From contig DASVYC010000086.1 in NCBI GenBank assembly GCA_036392375.1, positions 1 to 31,056 of the forward strand: a DNA stretch of 31,056 nt, written 5' to 3'. The DNA is from JAFEBO01 sp036392375 (GTDB lineage: Bacteria > Planctomycetota > Phycisphaerae > Phycisphaerales > UBA1924). The notes under the pieces are model-generated. The model made no database searches. It saw nothing but the letters and a program-made list of their open reading frames with translations, and was not told where the DNA came from. Positions 14,793 through 25,654 of this stretch are shown here, piece by piece; the stretch's first letter is position 1, and each line of letters begins with the position of its first letter. Position numbers and translations under genes: made by a program.

Positions 14793-15161
14793 ATGACGCG
14801 CGTGCGGAGTCATCGGGACTTGGTTGCATGGCAGCGAGCGATGGAGCTTGCTGAACGCGTGTACGCGATCGCCGCCGACCTGCCCGAGTCCGAACGATTC
14901 GCCCTGTCTCAGCAACTCCGCCGAGCGGCACTCTCCGTGCCGAGCAATATCGCAGAGGGGTATGGGCGGCATTCGCGGAAGGAGTTTGTGAAGTTTCTGC
15001 GGATTGCAAGAGGATCGGTGTGTGAACTGCTCACACAACTCGAACTCGCCCGTCGTCTCAAGTTGATCGTGCACGACCCCCAGACGTCCGATCTCGCCGA
15101 AGAAACCGACCGCGTGCTTAACGCCCTTATTCGAAGCCTCGCCCAACGAACCAACGCCTGA
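14793..15161 (+). CDS. Four-helix-bundle protein (23S rRNA intervening-sequence family)
   Basis: A 122-residue, almost entirely helical protein. The hallmark SVPSNIAEGYGR lies at 48-59, followed by SRKEFVKFLRIARGSVCELLTQLE (61-84), as in the family of proteins encoded in 23S rRNA intervening sequences and related to the Avd protein of diversity-generating retroelements. Those proteins form basic pentameric barrels thought to bind nucleic acid. The start is the ATG at 14793, where similarity begins (VRSHRDLVAWQRAMEL). An open frame upstream runs back through the repeat arm into accB. The stop precedes the right arm by 5 bp. Its place between accB and accC, within inverted repeats, suggests insertion rather than a carboxylase role. 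Confidence 0.9.
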   Translation: MTRVRSHRDLVAWQRAMELAERVYAIAADLPESERFALSQQLRRAALSVPSNIAEGYGRHSRKEFVKFLRIARGSVCELLTQLELARRLKLIVHDPQTSDLAEETDRVLNALIRSLAQRTNA

Positions 15162-15166
15162 CTTGA

Positions 15167-15202
15167 TTCTGCCCCACTGCCCCACTCCTCCACTGCCCCA
15201 CT
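15167..15202 (-). repeat. Right arm of inverted repeat, overlapping accC start region
   Basis: The inverted partner of 14738-14773. It ends one base before the accC ATG (15204), so it covers the region where the accC ribosome binding site should be. No purine-rich Shine-Dalgarno is present on the plus strand, which here is C-rich. Confidence 0.9.
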
Positions 15203-15203
15203 C

Positions 15204-16547
15204 ATGTTCAAGAGAATCCTCATCGCCAACCGCGGAGAAATCGCTCTCCGCATCCTGCGTGCCTGTCGCGAGCTCGGTGTCGAGGCGGTCTGTGTGTACT
15301 CGACCGCCGACAAGGACGCGCCGTACCTGAAGCTTGCCGACCGGGCGATCTGCATCGGGCCCGGGCCGGCCAAGGAGTCGTACCTCAACATCGCGCGGCT
15401 GCTCTCGGCGGCCGAGATCGCGGATGCGGATGCGATCCATCCGGGGTACGGGTTCTTGTCCGAGCGGCCCGACTTCTCGCAGGCCTGCCGCGATTGCAAG
15501 ATCGAGTTCATCGGGCCGTCGCCCGAGTCGATGCAGGCCCTCGGCGACAAGGTCGAGTGCAAGCGCACGGCCAAGGCCAACGGCGTGCCGGTGTTCCCGG
15601 GCTCGGACGGCGCGCTCGAGGACGAGAACGAGGCGGTGAAGGTCGCCAACGAGATCGGGTACCCGGTCATCATCAAGGCCTCGGCCGGCGGCGGCGGGCG
15701 CGGGATGAAGATCTGCCGCGACGAGGCAACGCTGCGCCAGCAGCTCCGCACCGCGAGCCAGGAGGCTCAGGCGGCGTTCGGCAACGGCGCGGTCTTCATC
15801 GAGAAGTTCCTCGAGAAGGCGCGGCACGTCGAATTGCAGATGCTGGGCGACAAGCACGGCAACGCGATCTACCTGTGGGAGCGCGACTGCTCGATGCAGC
15901 GGCGGCACCAGAAGGTGATCGAGGAAGCGCCGGCGCCGAACATTGATCGCGAGAAGTTGAAGAAGGTCGCGGAGTCGTGCCGCAAGCTGCTCCAGAGCGT
16001 GAAGTACGCGGGTGCGGCGACCTGCGAGTTCCTGCTCGACGCCAAGGGCGACTTCTACATGCTCGAGGTGAATACCCGCGTGCAGGTGGAGCACCCGGTG
16101 ACGGAGTTGATCACGGGCGTCGACGTCGTGAAGATGTCGATCAAGATCGCGGCGGGTGAGAAGATTCCGTACAAGCAGGAAGAGATCAAGATCAACGGCC
16201 ACGCGGTGGAGTGCCGCATCTGTGCCGAGGATCCGGCGCAAGGCTTCCGCCCGAGCGCGGGCAAGATTACGACCTGGGAGCCGCCGGGTGGGCCGGGCGT
16301 GCGGATGGACACGCATGTGGTGGCTGGGTATGTGGTGCCGCCGAACTACGACAGCATGATCGGGAAGCTGATCGTGCACGCCGAGACGCGGGACCTGGCG
16401 TTGGATCGCGCGGTGCGGGCGCTCAAGGAATTCACAGTCGGCCCGATCAAGACGACCATCCCGCTGCATGTTCAGCTGTGCAACAACGCGGACTTCCGCA
16501 AGGGCGGCGTGGATATTCACTACTTGGAGCGCTTGCTCAAGGCGTGA
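15204..16547 (+). CDS. accC: Biotin carboxylase subunit of acetyl-CoA carboxylase
   Basis: A 447-residue biotin carboxylase of the ATP-grasp superfamily, which carboxylates the biotin on BCCP using ATP and bicarbonate. The N-terminal MFKRILIANRGEIALRI is typical. The Gly-rich ATP loop is KASAGGGGRGMK (158-169), and the catalytic block EVNTRVQVEHPVTE (288-301) supplies E288, N290, R292 and E296. Length matches the stand-alone bacterial enzyme (about 450), so carboxyltransferase subunits must be encoded elsewhere. It could also serve a propionyl-CoA carboxylase, given the methylmalonyl-CoA mutase genes next door. Its start lies directly after the repeat arm and has no Shine-Dalgarno, so translation may depend on RNA folding or coupling. 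It is convergent with mutB. Confidence 0.95.
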   Translation: MFKRILIANRGEIALRILRACRELGVEAVCVYSTADKDAPYLKLADRAICIGPGPAKESYLNIARLLSAAEIADADAIHPGYGFLSERPDFSQACRDCKIEFIGPSPESMQALGDKVECKRTAKANGVPVFPGSDGALEDENEAVKVANEIGYPVIIKASAGGGGRGMKICRDEATLRQQLRTASQEAQAAFGNGAVFIEKFLEKARHVELQMLGDKHGNAIYLWERDCSMQRRHQKVIEEAPAPNIDREKLKKVAESCRKLLQSVKYAGAATCEFLLDAKGDFYMLEVNTRVQVEHPVTELITGVDVVKMSIKIAAGEKIPYKQEEIKINGHAVECRICAEDPAQGFRPSAGKITTWEPPGGPGVRMDTHVVAGYVVPPNYDSMIGKLIVHAETRDLALDRAVRALKEFTVGPIKTTIPLHVQLCNNADFRKGGVDIHYLERLLKA

Positions 16548-16646
16548 GCCACGGCGAGCGATGTCGTAGCTTCGTCGCGAGGGCGGAGGCGCGGGGGTTC
16601 GCGCGTCGATCGCTCCCGGCGTGGCGCACGCGACTGGGCGTCGCCG

Positions 16647-18841
<2,195 letters not shown>

Positions 18842-18845
<4 letters not shown>

Positions 18846-21097
18846 GACATCGCTCCTTCGGCGCTCAGTAGCTCGCTCAGCACCTTCACCACATCACACT
18901 TCACGAAGATGAACCGATCCACGCCCGCGGTGCGGTACGCGTCTTCCTTGGCGCCGGGGTTGCCGGCGAGGACCACGGTCTTCGCGCCCGCGCGGTGCAG
19001 GGCCGGCGCCAGTTCGGGCACGGCCGTCTCGTAGATCGCATCCGTCGAGCAGATCACGGCGAGGTCGCAGCCGGAGGCCTTGAAGGCTTCCACTGCGTCC
19101 GCGGCCTTCGCGTAACCGTCGCTGGCAAGCGTCTCGAAGCCACCGGCCTCGAAGAGGTTCTTGGCAAAGTTCGTTCGCGGGAGGTGCTGGGCCGGTGAAC
19201 CCATGCTGGCGAGGAACGCCCGCGGGCGATGGCCGTGGGCCTTGGCGTAGTCGTCGCTGGCGTCGCGGAGATTCTCGAACGCCTCGGCGAACGGGTGCGG
19301 CGCGATGGCGGCCTTGAGATCCACGCCCGTGGCGCCGTTCCAGAGCGAGCGAGCCATCTGCCCGATCGTCGCGCCGGCCTTGGCCGCCGCGAATATCTGG
19401 GCCGAGCGTTCGCCGGGCGTGCCCGAGACCGCGAGGGAGAACGCACCTTCGCGTCGGCGCGACTTCATCCGTTCGATCGCGGCGGCTCGGATCGGCGGCA
19501 GAGCAAAGTTCGCCGGACGTACCGGTTCCTCGCTCGCGTTGGGGAAGTCGCTCACGCCGATGATCGCGTCCTTGCGGAGCGCGATGTTCTTCGCCCGCGG
19601 CTCGTAGGCACTGTCGATCTGCTCGTGCACCCAGCCCTCGGCGAGCGACTTGGCCATCCCGCCGCGGGCCTCAATCGACTGCAGGATCACCCACGCCTTC
19701 TCGGCAAGCTCGTTGGTGAGGTTGTCGAGATACCAACTGCCGCCCGCGGGGTCTGCGACGCGGTGCAGGTGCGACTCGGACTGCAGGATGTGATGCGTGT
19801 TGCGGGCCACGCGGCGTGCGAGCGCCGAGGGCAGGCCCAACGCCGCATCGAACGGCACGCTGCCGATTGCATCAGCTCCGGCGACCGCAGCGGCATAGAC
19901 GCAGGCGGTGTTGCGCAGGATGTTCACCCACGGGTCGCGGCTGGTGATGACGCGCTTGCTGGTGCGCACGTGCATCCGCATCGCGGTCGATTCGTCGAGC
20001 GTCCCGCCGCTGGCTTCGAGCACCCGGGCCCACAGGCGGCGTGCGGCCCGGAGCTTCGCGATCGCGAGGAAGAAGGACGTGCCCACCGCGAAGGAGAAGA
20101 CCATCTGTTTGGCCGCGGCATCGACGCTCAGGCCTGCCGCGGTCATGGCGCGGAGGTACTCAAGCGCGGTCGCCATCGAGAAGGCGAGATCCTGCGTCGC
20201 GGTCGCGCCCGCGTGGTGGTACGGCGCGGTGCCGACGCGGATGGAGCGTGCCGCGGGAAGGGTCTTGGAGGTGTACGCGGCGAGATCGGCCGCGAGCGAG
20301 AGACCGGTCTCGATCGGGTACGGCAGGTGCCCGTCTCGGGCGAGCACGGCCAGCGGATCAGCGTTGAACCAGCCGCGGCGCTTCTCGGGCGCGATCTTGC
20401 GGCGATCCCACAACGCGCTCAGCAACGCCGCACCGGGTGTGAACGCGGCGCCGGCTTCGAGGCCGACGCCGATCATGTCGAGATAGACGCCATCGAACGC
20501 GTCATCAAAGTCCGCGGCATCCGACAGCGAGCAGCCGTCGCTGGCGACGAGCGCTCCGGCCTTGGCGTCATCCGGGTCGAGCCCCGCCCGCCCCGCGGCG
20601 TCGAGCCGCAAGATGATCGAGGTCACGCCGAACTGCAGGTCCTCAAGCATCGCCTCGCGCACACCCGAGATCGACGGTTCGCTCCGCTCCTGGCGAATGT
20701 CCCAGCCGCACTGGGTGAGCCCCAAGGGCGAGGCCCCCCGCGTGAACGGCGCCGCACCGGAATGCTCGGCCGGGGCCGGCGGCAGCTCCGCGCGTGTATA
20801 AAGAGGTTTGACGTAGACACCCTCGTAGGTGTGGGTGATCAGTTTTTTCTCGAACGGCGCGCCGGCGAGGTCCTTGTCCACCAGCGCCCGCCACGCTTCC
20901 GGTGTCGGGGCCTTCAGGCCGGGGAAGTCGGCCAGCAGATCGAGCTCGCGGGGCAGGGTGCCGTGCTTGGCTGACGCGGGGGTGTTCACCGGCGCGGATG
21001 GGGCGACCGGGAGCGGAGCACTCTGGGTCTTGGCATCGGGATTAGAAGACTTCCCGGTGGGATGATTCGGCTTCTTCGCGGTGGGTCCGGACGGCAT
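18842..21097 (-). CDS. mutA: Methylmalonyl-CoA mutase small (beta) subunit
   Basis: A 751-residue homologue of the mutase barrel that pairs with MutB. The barrel includes YTSKTLPAARSIRVGTAPYHHAGATATQDLAF and RVARNTHHILQSESHLHRVADPAGGSWYLD. The C-terminal flavodoxin-like domain lacks the DxHxxG cobalamin motif, with MGSPAQHLPRTNFAKNLFEAGG in its place, as expected for the non-catalytic subunit. It is longer than typical small subunits (about 620-640), in part through an N-terminal extension rich in Pro, Ala, Ser and Lys (about residues 1-45). The ATG at 21097 has GGAGG 7 nt upstream and is preferred over one at 21139. A good promoter lies at 21173-21200. Confidence 0.92.
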
Positions 21098-21123
21098 GAG
21101 GACGCCTCCATCGCTCGAATCAC

Positions 21124-21136
21124 CCGAAATTTTCGG
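21124..21136. promoter_or_regulatory. Perfect palindrome in mutA leader
   Basis: CCGAAA-T-TTTCGG is a perfect 13-bp palindrome between the predicted mutA transcription start and the ATG. It could be an operator for a dimeric regulator or a small leader hairpin; only the symmetry is seen. Confidence 0.35.
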
Positions 21137-21172
21137 CATTTGCTGGACAACCCGGGTGTTTCGGCTAGCATC

Positions 21173-21200
21173 ATTGTAGATATGTCGGTCGTCTTTTCAA
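21173..21200 (-). promoter_or_regulatory. Sigma-70-like promoter for mutA-mutB
   Basis: On the minus strand TTGAAA (21195-21200) and TACAAT (21173-21178) are separated by 16 bp, close to the housekeeping consensus and much more AT-rich than the surroundings. Transcription would begin near 21166, giving a leader of about 70 nt. Confidence 0.5.
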
Positions 21201-21305
21201 CCCGTTTGAGTTCTGATTTCCGAAAGAAGCACATCGGAAGAAGGATCGGCGGCGATTCGTTGGGGGCTTGATGGGGGTCCGGTGGTTCGGGGGCTGGAGG
21301 TGCGT

Positions 21306-22586
21306 ATGGCTGCACGTTGCTCGGTTGAGGAAGCCGTCTCGTTCGTCAAGAGCGGGATGAACGTCTTTGTCCACGGCTCGGCGGCCACCCCGGCCCCGCT
21401 GCTCGACGCCCTGTCTCGGCGCACCGACCTGTCCGGCGTTCGCGTCTATCACCTGCACACCGAGGGTGCCGACTCGTTCGTGGCCAAGGAAGCCGCGGGA
21501 CGCATCTTCTCCAATTCGTTCTTCACGGGGCCGGCGGCTCGAACCGCCATCGCCGACGGGCGAGCGGACTTCATCCCCGTCTTCCTGTCGGACATCCCCG
21601 GCTTGTTCAAGTCGGGCCGGATCAAGCTGGATGTCGCGCTGGTGCAGCTCTCACCCGCCGATTCGCACGGCCTGTGCACGCTGGGTACCTCGGTCGATGC
21701 GGCTCGGGCAGCGGTCGACACCGCCAAGATGGTGATCGCCGAGGTGAACGCCCGCATGCCGCGGACCCACGGCGACGGCGCGGTGCCGCTTTCCAAGCTG
21801 CACGCGTATGCCGAGACCGACCGTGCTCTGCCGAATCACCCTCCGGGTGAAGAGAGCAGCGTCGAGGGTCGCATCGGCGAACTGGTCGCCAACCTTGTCG
21901 AGGACGGCTCGACCTTGCAGATGGGCATCGGCGCGATCCCCGACGCGGTGCTCAGCCGCCTCAAGAACAAGCGCGACCTGGGCGTGCACACCGAGATGTT
22001 CAGCGATCGTCTCATCGACCTGGTCGAGTGCGGCGCGGTGAACAACTCGAAGAAGTCGATCTATCCCGGACGCATCGTCACCAGTTTCGTCAGCGGCTCC
22101 AAGCGGCTCTACGACTTTGTCGACGACAACCGCCTGGTCGAGTTCCACCCCTGCGATCACACCAACGACACGGCGCTGATCCGGCGCAACCCCAAGGTGG
22201 TTGCGATCAACTCCGCGCTCGAGGTTGATCTCACCGGTCAGGTGTGCGCGGACTCGATCGGGCACAAGATCTACTCCGGCATCGGCGGACAGATGGACTT
22301 CATCCGCGGCTCGGCGCTCTCCGCTGGCGGCAAGCCCATCATCGCCCTGCCGGCGACAGCGGCGGGCGGCAAGATCAGCCGCATCTCCGGCGAACTGACC
22401 CCCGGCGCCGGCGTCGTCACCACCCGCGGCCACGTGCACTGGGTGGTCACCGAGTACGGCGCGGTCGATCTCTATGGCCTTTCGCTCCGCCAGCGCGGCG
22501 AGGCGTTGATCTCGATCGCGCACCCGGACTTCCGGAGTGAGCTGAAAAAGAAGCTCGCGGCGGTGCGGCACATGGCTCTGGCCTGA
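21306..22586 (+). CDS. Acetyl-CoA hydrolase/transferase family CoA-transferase
   Basis: A 426-residue class I CoA-transferase of the acetyl-CoA hydrolase/transferase family, which includes 4-hydroxybutyrate, succinyl-CoA:acetate and propionyl-CoA:succinate CoA-transferases. The catalytic Glu is E230 in GVHTEMFSD, and LQMGIGAIPDAV and the GGQMDFIRG and GKISRI segments are typical. The ATG at 21306 has GGAGG 5 nt upstream and is preferred over 21282. It is divergent from mutA, so a role in exchanging CoA between propionyl-CoA or acetyl-CoA and succinate is a good inference, as with scpC next to the mutase in E. coli. The donor and acceptor cannot be read from sequence. Confidence 0.88.
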   Translation: MAARCSVEEAVSFVKSGMNVFVHGSAATPAPLLDALSRRTDLSGVRVYHLHTEGADSFVAKEAAGRIFSNSFFTGPAARTAIADGRADFIPVFLSDIPGLFKSGRIKLDVALVQLSPADSHGLCTLGTSVDAARAAVDTAKMVIAEVNARMPRTHGDGAVPLSKLHAYAETDRALPNHPPGEESSVEGRIGELVANLVEDGSTLQMGIGAIPDAVLSRLKNKRDLGVHTEMFSDRLIDLVECGAVNNSKKSIYPGRIVTSFVSGSKRLYDFVDDNRLVEFHPCDHTNDTALIRRNPKVVAINSALEVDLTGQVCADSIGHKIYSGIGGQMDFIRGSALSAGGKPIIALPATAAGGKISRISGELTPGAGVVTTRGHVHWVVTEYGAVDLYGLSLRQRGEALISIAHPDFRSELKKKLAAVRHMALA

Positions 22587-22714
22587 CGCGGCCGAACGCT
22601 TGTTGTCCGCCATCGAATGAACATGTCGAACTTGTCACGCGGGGCCTGGCTGCCCCCGCGTGCTCGCGGTTGATGCGGCGTAGTTCGGGTTGTCGCGGGG
22701 CTGGTCGCGCCGTG

Positions 22715-24163
22715 TTACTCGGCGTTGTTGCCTCGTTCCAGGCCCGAGGGCTCGACGTGACCGGGGGTGAAGCCGGCGTCGACGGCCTCGATGCCGCGGA
22801 CGAAGATCCCGCGGAAGCTGATGTACCCGAGCATGAGCGCCAGGATCGCGGGCCCGAAGACCGCGACGCGGCGGGTGGGGCCTTCGAGTCGCTCGCCGCT
22901 CCACACCGCCAGCGAGGCGCACAGAATCGTCCAGATGAGCACGAAGGGCTCGTGATAGCGCTGCCAGAGCTGAGGGTTGAAGCTGTTGGCGGTGATGAAA
23001 CCCGCCATCGCGGCGAGCATGATCCAGCGGCTGCGGGGGTTGATCGCGCGGAGCCAGCCCGCCAGCACCACCGCACCCATCATCGAGAGGAACGCGATCA
23101 GGACCGAGATGTGATCGGCGATCTGGGGCGTCTTGCGGACGATGTGCCACAGGCCCGTGGCGCGACCGGCCGTGCGATCGGGAGTGGTCTCGGGCAGCAC
23201 GCCCAGCACCAGGCCGATGACCGCGGCGAGGAAGGCGATCCAGGCCTGCTCGTTCACGAGCTTGCGGAGCGATTCCCACCAGAACGCGACGTAGAACCAA
23301 CCGACGATGCCGACGAGCGCCAGCACGAAGGGCGGCGTGGCCCACTGGATGCCCACGCCGTGCATGTCGTTGAACGACGGCGGGACGAGCCCGTTCCACT
23401 TGGCGTGGAAGCCCCAGATGACGGCGAACGCTGGAACGGTGACGGCGAACGCCACGAGCGTGCGGAGCAGCCGCGGGATGATCAAGCCGCCGATGTCCTG
23501 GCGCTGGAAGAGCGGGGACTCGCTCCGCGCGGGGCCCGGCCCGAGCCACGCGGCGACCCAGACCAGCCCTGCGGCCCAAAGGTGGTTCTGTCGCATGAGC
23601 ACGAGCGCGAGCAGCACCGCGCCGGTGGAGAGCCAGTACAGCCAGCCTTGGCTGCGCCGCAGTGTGAGCAGGAGCATCGCCAGGACGCCCAGCCACGCCG
23701 CGTTGTCGGGCAGGAGCCAGACGCCCGAGGAGAGGACGTAGAGCGAGGCCATCAGCGGCAGGCAGATGCAGATGACGCCGCCGGCGTTGACGTAGCGGCG
23801 CATCCGCCACGCGGCGGCGGAGGCGATGAGGGCGAAGAGCGCGACGGTGATGAGGGACGATGCGAACTGCATCGCCATGCGGGAGTCGTTGACGAAGCGC
23901 CCGAACGCGGCGAGCAGCAGGTGGTAGCCGGGCGTGGTGGCGGAGAGGTAGTCCGTCAGGTCCGGGTTGGGCCACTGCTGGATGAAGGTGCGGATCGCCT
24001 TCTCGTGGTAGTTGAGCGCGTCGGCGGCGCCGCGGCCCTTGTTGACGCCCCAGGCGATCATGGGCCAGGCGATGAGCGCGAAGACCGCGGCGGCACCGAG
24101 CGTTGCCGCCAGCACGCTGCGCCTGTACCGTCCGGTCGAGAATCCGAGGCTTTGGTCCATCAT
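22715..24163 (-). CDS. ALG10/DIE2-like polytopic GT-C glycosyltransferase
   Basis: A 482-residue integral membrane protein with roughly 11 hydrophobic helices. After the first helix a periplasmic loop contains YHEKAIRTFIQQWPNPDLTDYLSATTPGYHLL (about 52-83, with TTPGYHLL at 76-83), which resembles the D-x-K-I-T-T-x-PGLY loop of eukaryotic ALG10 glucosyltransferases. LMRQNHLWAAG recalls the FRQTN segment and LWQRYHEPFVLIW the C-terminal NRHYTFYIW segment of that family. GT-C enzymes use polyprenyl-phosphate sugars as donors at the outer face of the membrane. The start could be either of two adjacent ATGs at 24163 and 24160. Divergent from a prenyltransferase that may make such donors. The specific family is a judgement by eye. 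Confidence 0.65.
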   Translation of the reverse strand: MMDQSLGFSTGRYRRSVLAATLGAAAVFALIAWPMIAWGVNKGRGAADALNYHEKAIRTFIQQWPNPDLTDYLSATTPGYHLLLAAFGRFVNDSRMAMQFASSLITVALFALIASAAAWRMRRYVNAGGVICICLPLMASLYVLSSGVWLLPDNAAWLGVLAMLLLTLRRSQGWLYWLSTGAVLLALVLMRQNHLWAAGLVWVAAWLGPGPARSESPLFQRQDIGGLIIPRLLRTLVAFAVTVPAFAVIWGFHAKWNGLVPPSFNDMHGVGIQWATPPFVLALVGIVGWFYVAFWWESLRKLVNEQAWIAFLAAVIGLVLGVLPETTPDRTAGRATGLWHIVRKTPQIADHISVLIAFLSMMGAVVLAGWLRAINPRSRWIMLAAMAGFITANSFNPQLWQRYHEPFVLIWTILCASLAVWSGERLEGPTRRVAVFGPAILALMLGYISFRGIFVRGIEAVDAGFTPGHVEPSGLERGNNAE

Positions 24164-24367
24164 GCTGCGTCGATTCTGTGCACTCGTTCCATCGGGTCCG
24201 GCGTGCCGCGGCTTGACCGGCTCGGCGTTCCTGCCTTGCAATGGCGCCCGTCGTGTCCACAGCGGCACGGCTTGCGCGAACGCGGGTCGGACGGGGTGCC
24301 GCCGTTCCTGTCGTGGCGGGCCAACTGTAACACGATCCGGACGCTTAGAACCCCGTCACCCCAGGGT

Positions 24368-24399
24368 GCCACTGCCGACGGCTCGGCGTCGGCAGTGGC
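24368..24399. repeat. Dispersed palindrome family 2, copy 2
   Basis: Perfect 13-bp arms, GCCACTGCCGACG and complement, around the 6-nt loop GCTCGG. It lies in the 377-bp divergent gap between the GT-C gene and the UbiA-family gene; the rest of that gap shows nothing recognisable. Confidence 0.85.
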
Positions 24400-24443
24400 G
24401 GGGCGTCCGTGGACCGGTGATCTCGGCCCCACCGATGCCCTCG

Positions 24444-24470
24444 CACTGCCAAGCGAAGCGCTGGGCAGTG
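24444..24470. repeat. Dispersed palindrome family 2, copy 3
   Basis: Shorter arms CACTGCC / GGCAGTG around a drifted centre, followed by GCACCCC as in the other copies. It lies about 45 bp after copy 2 and 70 bp before the UbiA-family start. Confidence 0.75.
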
Positions 24471-24540
24471 GCACCCCGACACCCCCCGCGGCGATCCCGC
24501 CGCACTCCTCAGGCGTATTCAGCCGATACTCCCTGCACCC

Positions 24541-25467
24541 ATGCCGGTCCTCGATCTCATTCGCCTTGTCCGACCGGCCCAATGGTCCAAGGGTGTCTTT
24601 CTGCTCCTGGGCCCGGCCTACGGCCTGGCGGATAAGCACTGGGACTTCGCGACCGGCTGGGCGTCGCTGCTGGCGGCGCTGGTGGTCTTTTCCTGCGCGT
24701 CGAGCGCGTGCTACATCGTCAACGACCTGCTCGACGCGCCCGCCGACCGCAACCACCCGCGCAAAATGCACCGACCCATCGCCTCCGGGCGGGTCTCGCC
24801 GGTGCTCGCGATCGCGCTGGCGGGCACGCTCTTGGCGCTCGGCGGCGTGGCCCTCTTCTTCATGCCGGCCAAGCAGGGGCTCTGGACGCTCGCGGGCGTG
24901 GGTGTGTACGTGATCAATGTCACCGCGTACTCCGCGATCCTCAAGCACATCGTGATCGCCGACGTGGTGAGCCTGTCGATGGGCTTTGTGCTCCGCGTCT
25001 TGGTGGGGTGCGCGGCGGTGGGCGTCTCGCCCACGACGTGGCTGCTCAACACGACCTTCTTCCTCGCGATGTTCCTGGCCTTCGGCAAGCGGCTGGGCGA
25101 GCGGCGGCTGCTGGGGGGCGAGGTCGCGGCTCAGGCCCGGGGCGTGCAGGCCGGCTACACCGACGAACTGCTGCGACTCAGCGTGGTCGTCACCGCGGTG
25201 GTCTCGCTCGTCACGTACGCCGGGTACGTGCAGAACCAGCAGGAGAAGTACCACCTGGGATTCAACCTGCTCTGGCTCACGATCCTGCCCGCGACGTACG
25301 GCCTGCTCCGCGCGATCGTGCTCCTGGAGCGGGGCACGTACGACGATCCCACCATCCTCGCCACCCGCGATCGCCCGTTCCAATTCGCCGGGCTCTTGTT
25401 CGCGGCGGCGACGCTGGCCCTGATGTGGGCTCGGCACAACGCGTGGGTGGGCGCGCCGGTTTCCTAG
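24541..25467 (+). CDS. UbiA-family prenyltransferase, decaprenyl-phosphate phosphoribosyltransferase-like
   Basis: A 308-residue polytopic protein of the UbiA superfamily. The first Asp-rich motif is N61-D-L-L-D65-APAD69, followed by RNHPRKMHRPIASG (70-83). The second conserved loop is SAILKHIVIADVVSLSMGFVLRVLVG, and then FGKRLGERR. These features match the DPPR synthase branch (like mycobacterial Rv3806c), which transfers phosphoribose from PRPP to polyprenyl phosphate, more than quinone or heme prenyltransferases. The product would be a lipid-linked pentose used by membrane GT-C enzymes such as the divergent neighbour. The ATG at 24541 starts directly at the conserved LIRLVRPAQW helix. Confidence 0.8.
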   Translation: MPVLDLIRLVRPAQWSKGVFLLLGPAYGLADKHWDFATGWASLLAALVVFSCASSACYIVNDLLDAPADRNHPRKMHRPIASGRVSPVLAIALAGTLLALGGVALFFMPAKQGLWTLAGVGVYVINVTAYSAILKHIVIADVVSLSMGFVLRVLVGCAAVGVSPTTWLLNTTFFLAMFLAFGKRLGERRLLGGEVAAQARGVQAGYTDELLRLSVVVTAVVSLVTYAGYVQNQQEKYHLGFNLLWLTILPATYGLLRAIVLLERGTYDDPTILATRDRPFQFAGLLFAAATLALMWARHNAWVGAPVS

Positions 25468-25534
25468 CGGGGTGTGGCTCGGTCGCGAGCGCCCGGGGGT
25501 GCGATTTCCACATGCTGTTCGATCGCGTAACCGC

Positions 25535-25565
25535 CGCACCGGCGGTCCTTTGTGACCGAGGTGCG
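25535..25565. other. Nested hairpin upstream of lipoprotein gene
   Basis: Outer arms CGCACC / GGTGCG and inner arms CGGTC / GACCG around CTTTGT form one imperfect stem-loop in the 187-bp gap between the UbiA-family gene and the lipoprotein gene. It could end the first transcript or be an operator; there is no T-run. Confidence 0.35.
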
Positions 25566-25654
25566 ACGGGCCGTGGTGATCGTCTGGTTTCATCCGAATG
25601 TAATTGGTAATCTCCCGGCTCCGGCCGCTCTGGCGTGCCGAGTGGGAGGGAACC

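Larger units (their letters stand above)
14738..15202. mobile_element. IVS-like four-helix-bundle cassette with 36-bp inverted ends
   Basis: The whole accB-accC gap, apart from one base, is an element bounded by 36-bp inverted repeats (14738-14773 and 15167-15202) that agree at 34 of 36 positions. Each arm is made of four 8-bp units of the type AGTGGGGC followed by AGAA. Between them lies a gene for a four-helix-bundle protein of the 23S rRNA intervening-sequence family. In RNA the arms would form a long stem with one mismatch and one G-U pair, with the gene in the loop, which is the same architecture as rRNA intervening sequences. No transposase and no target duplication are visible. Mobility is an inference. 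Confidence 0.7.

Noticed and set aside
22670..24913. A 747-codon plus-strand open frame
   Set aside because: It is antisense to the GT-C gene and then overlaps the UbiA gene out of frame; composition is Arg/Gly/Glu-rich with no recognisable domain.
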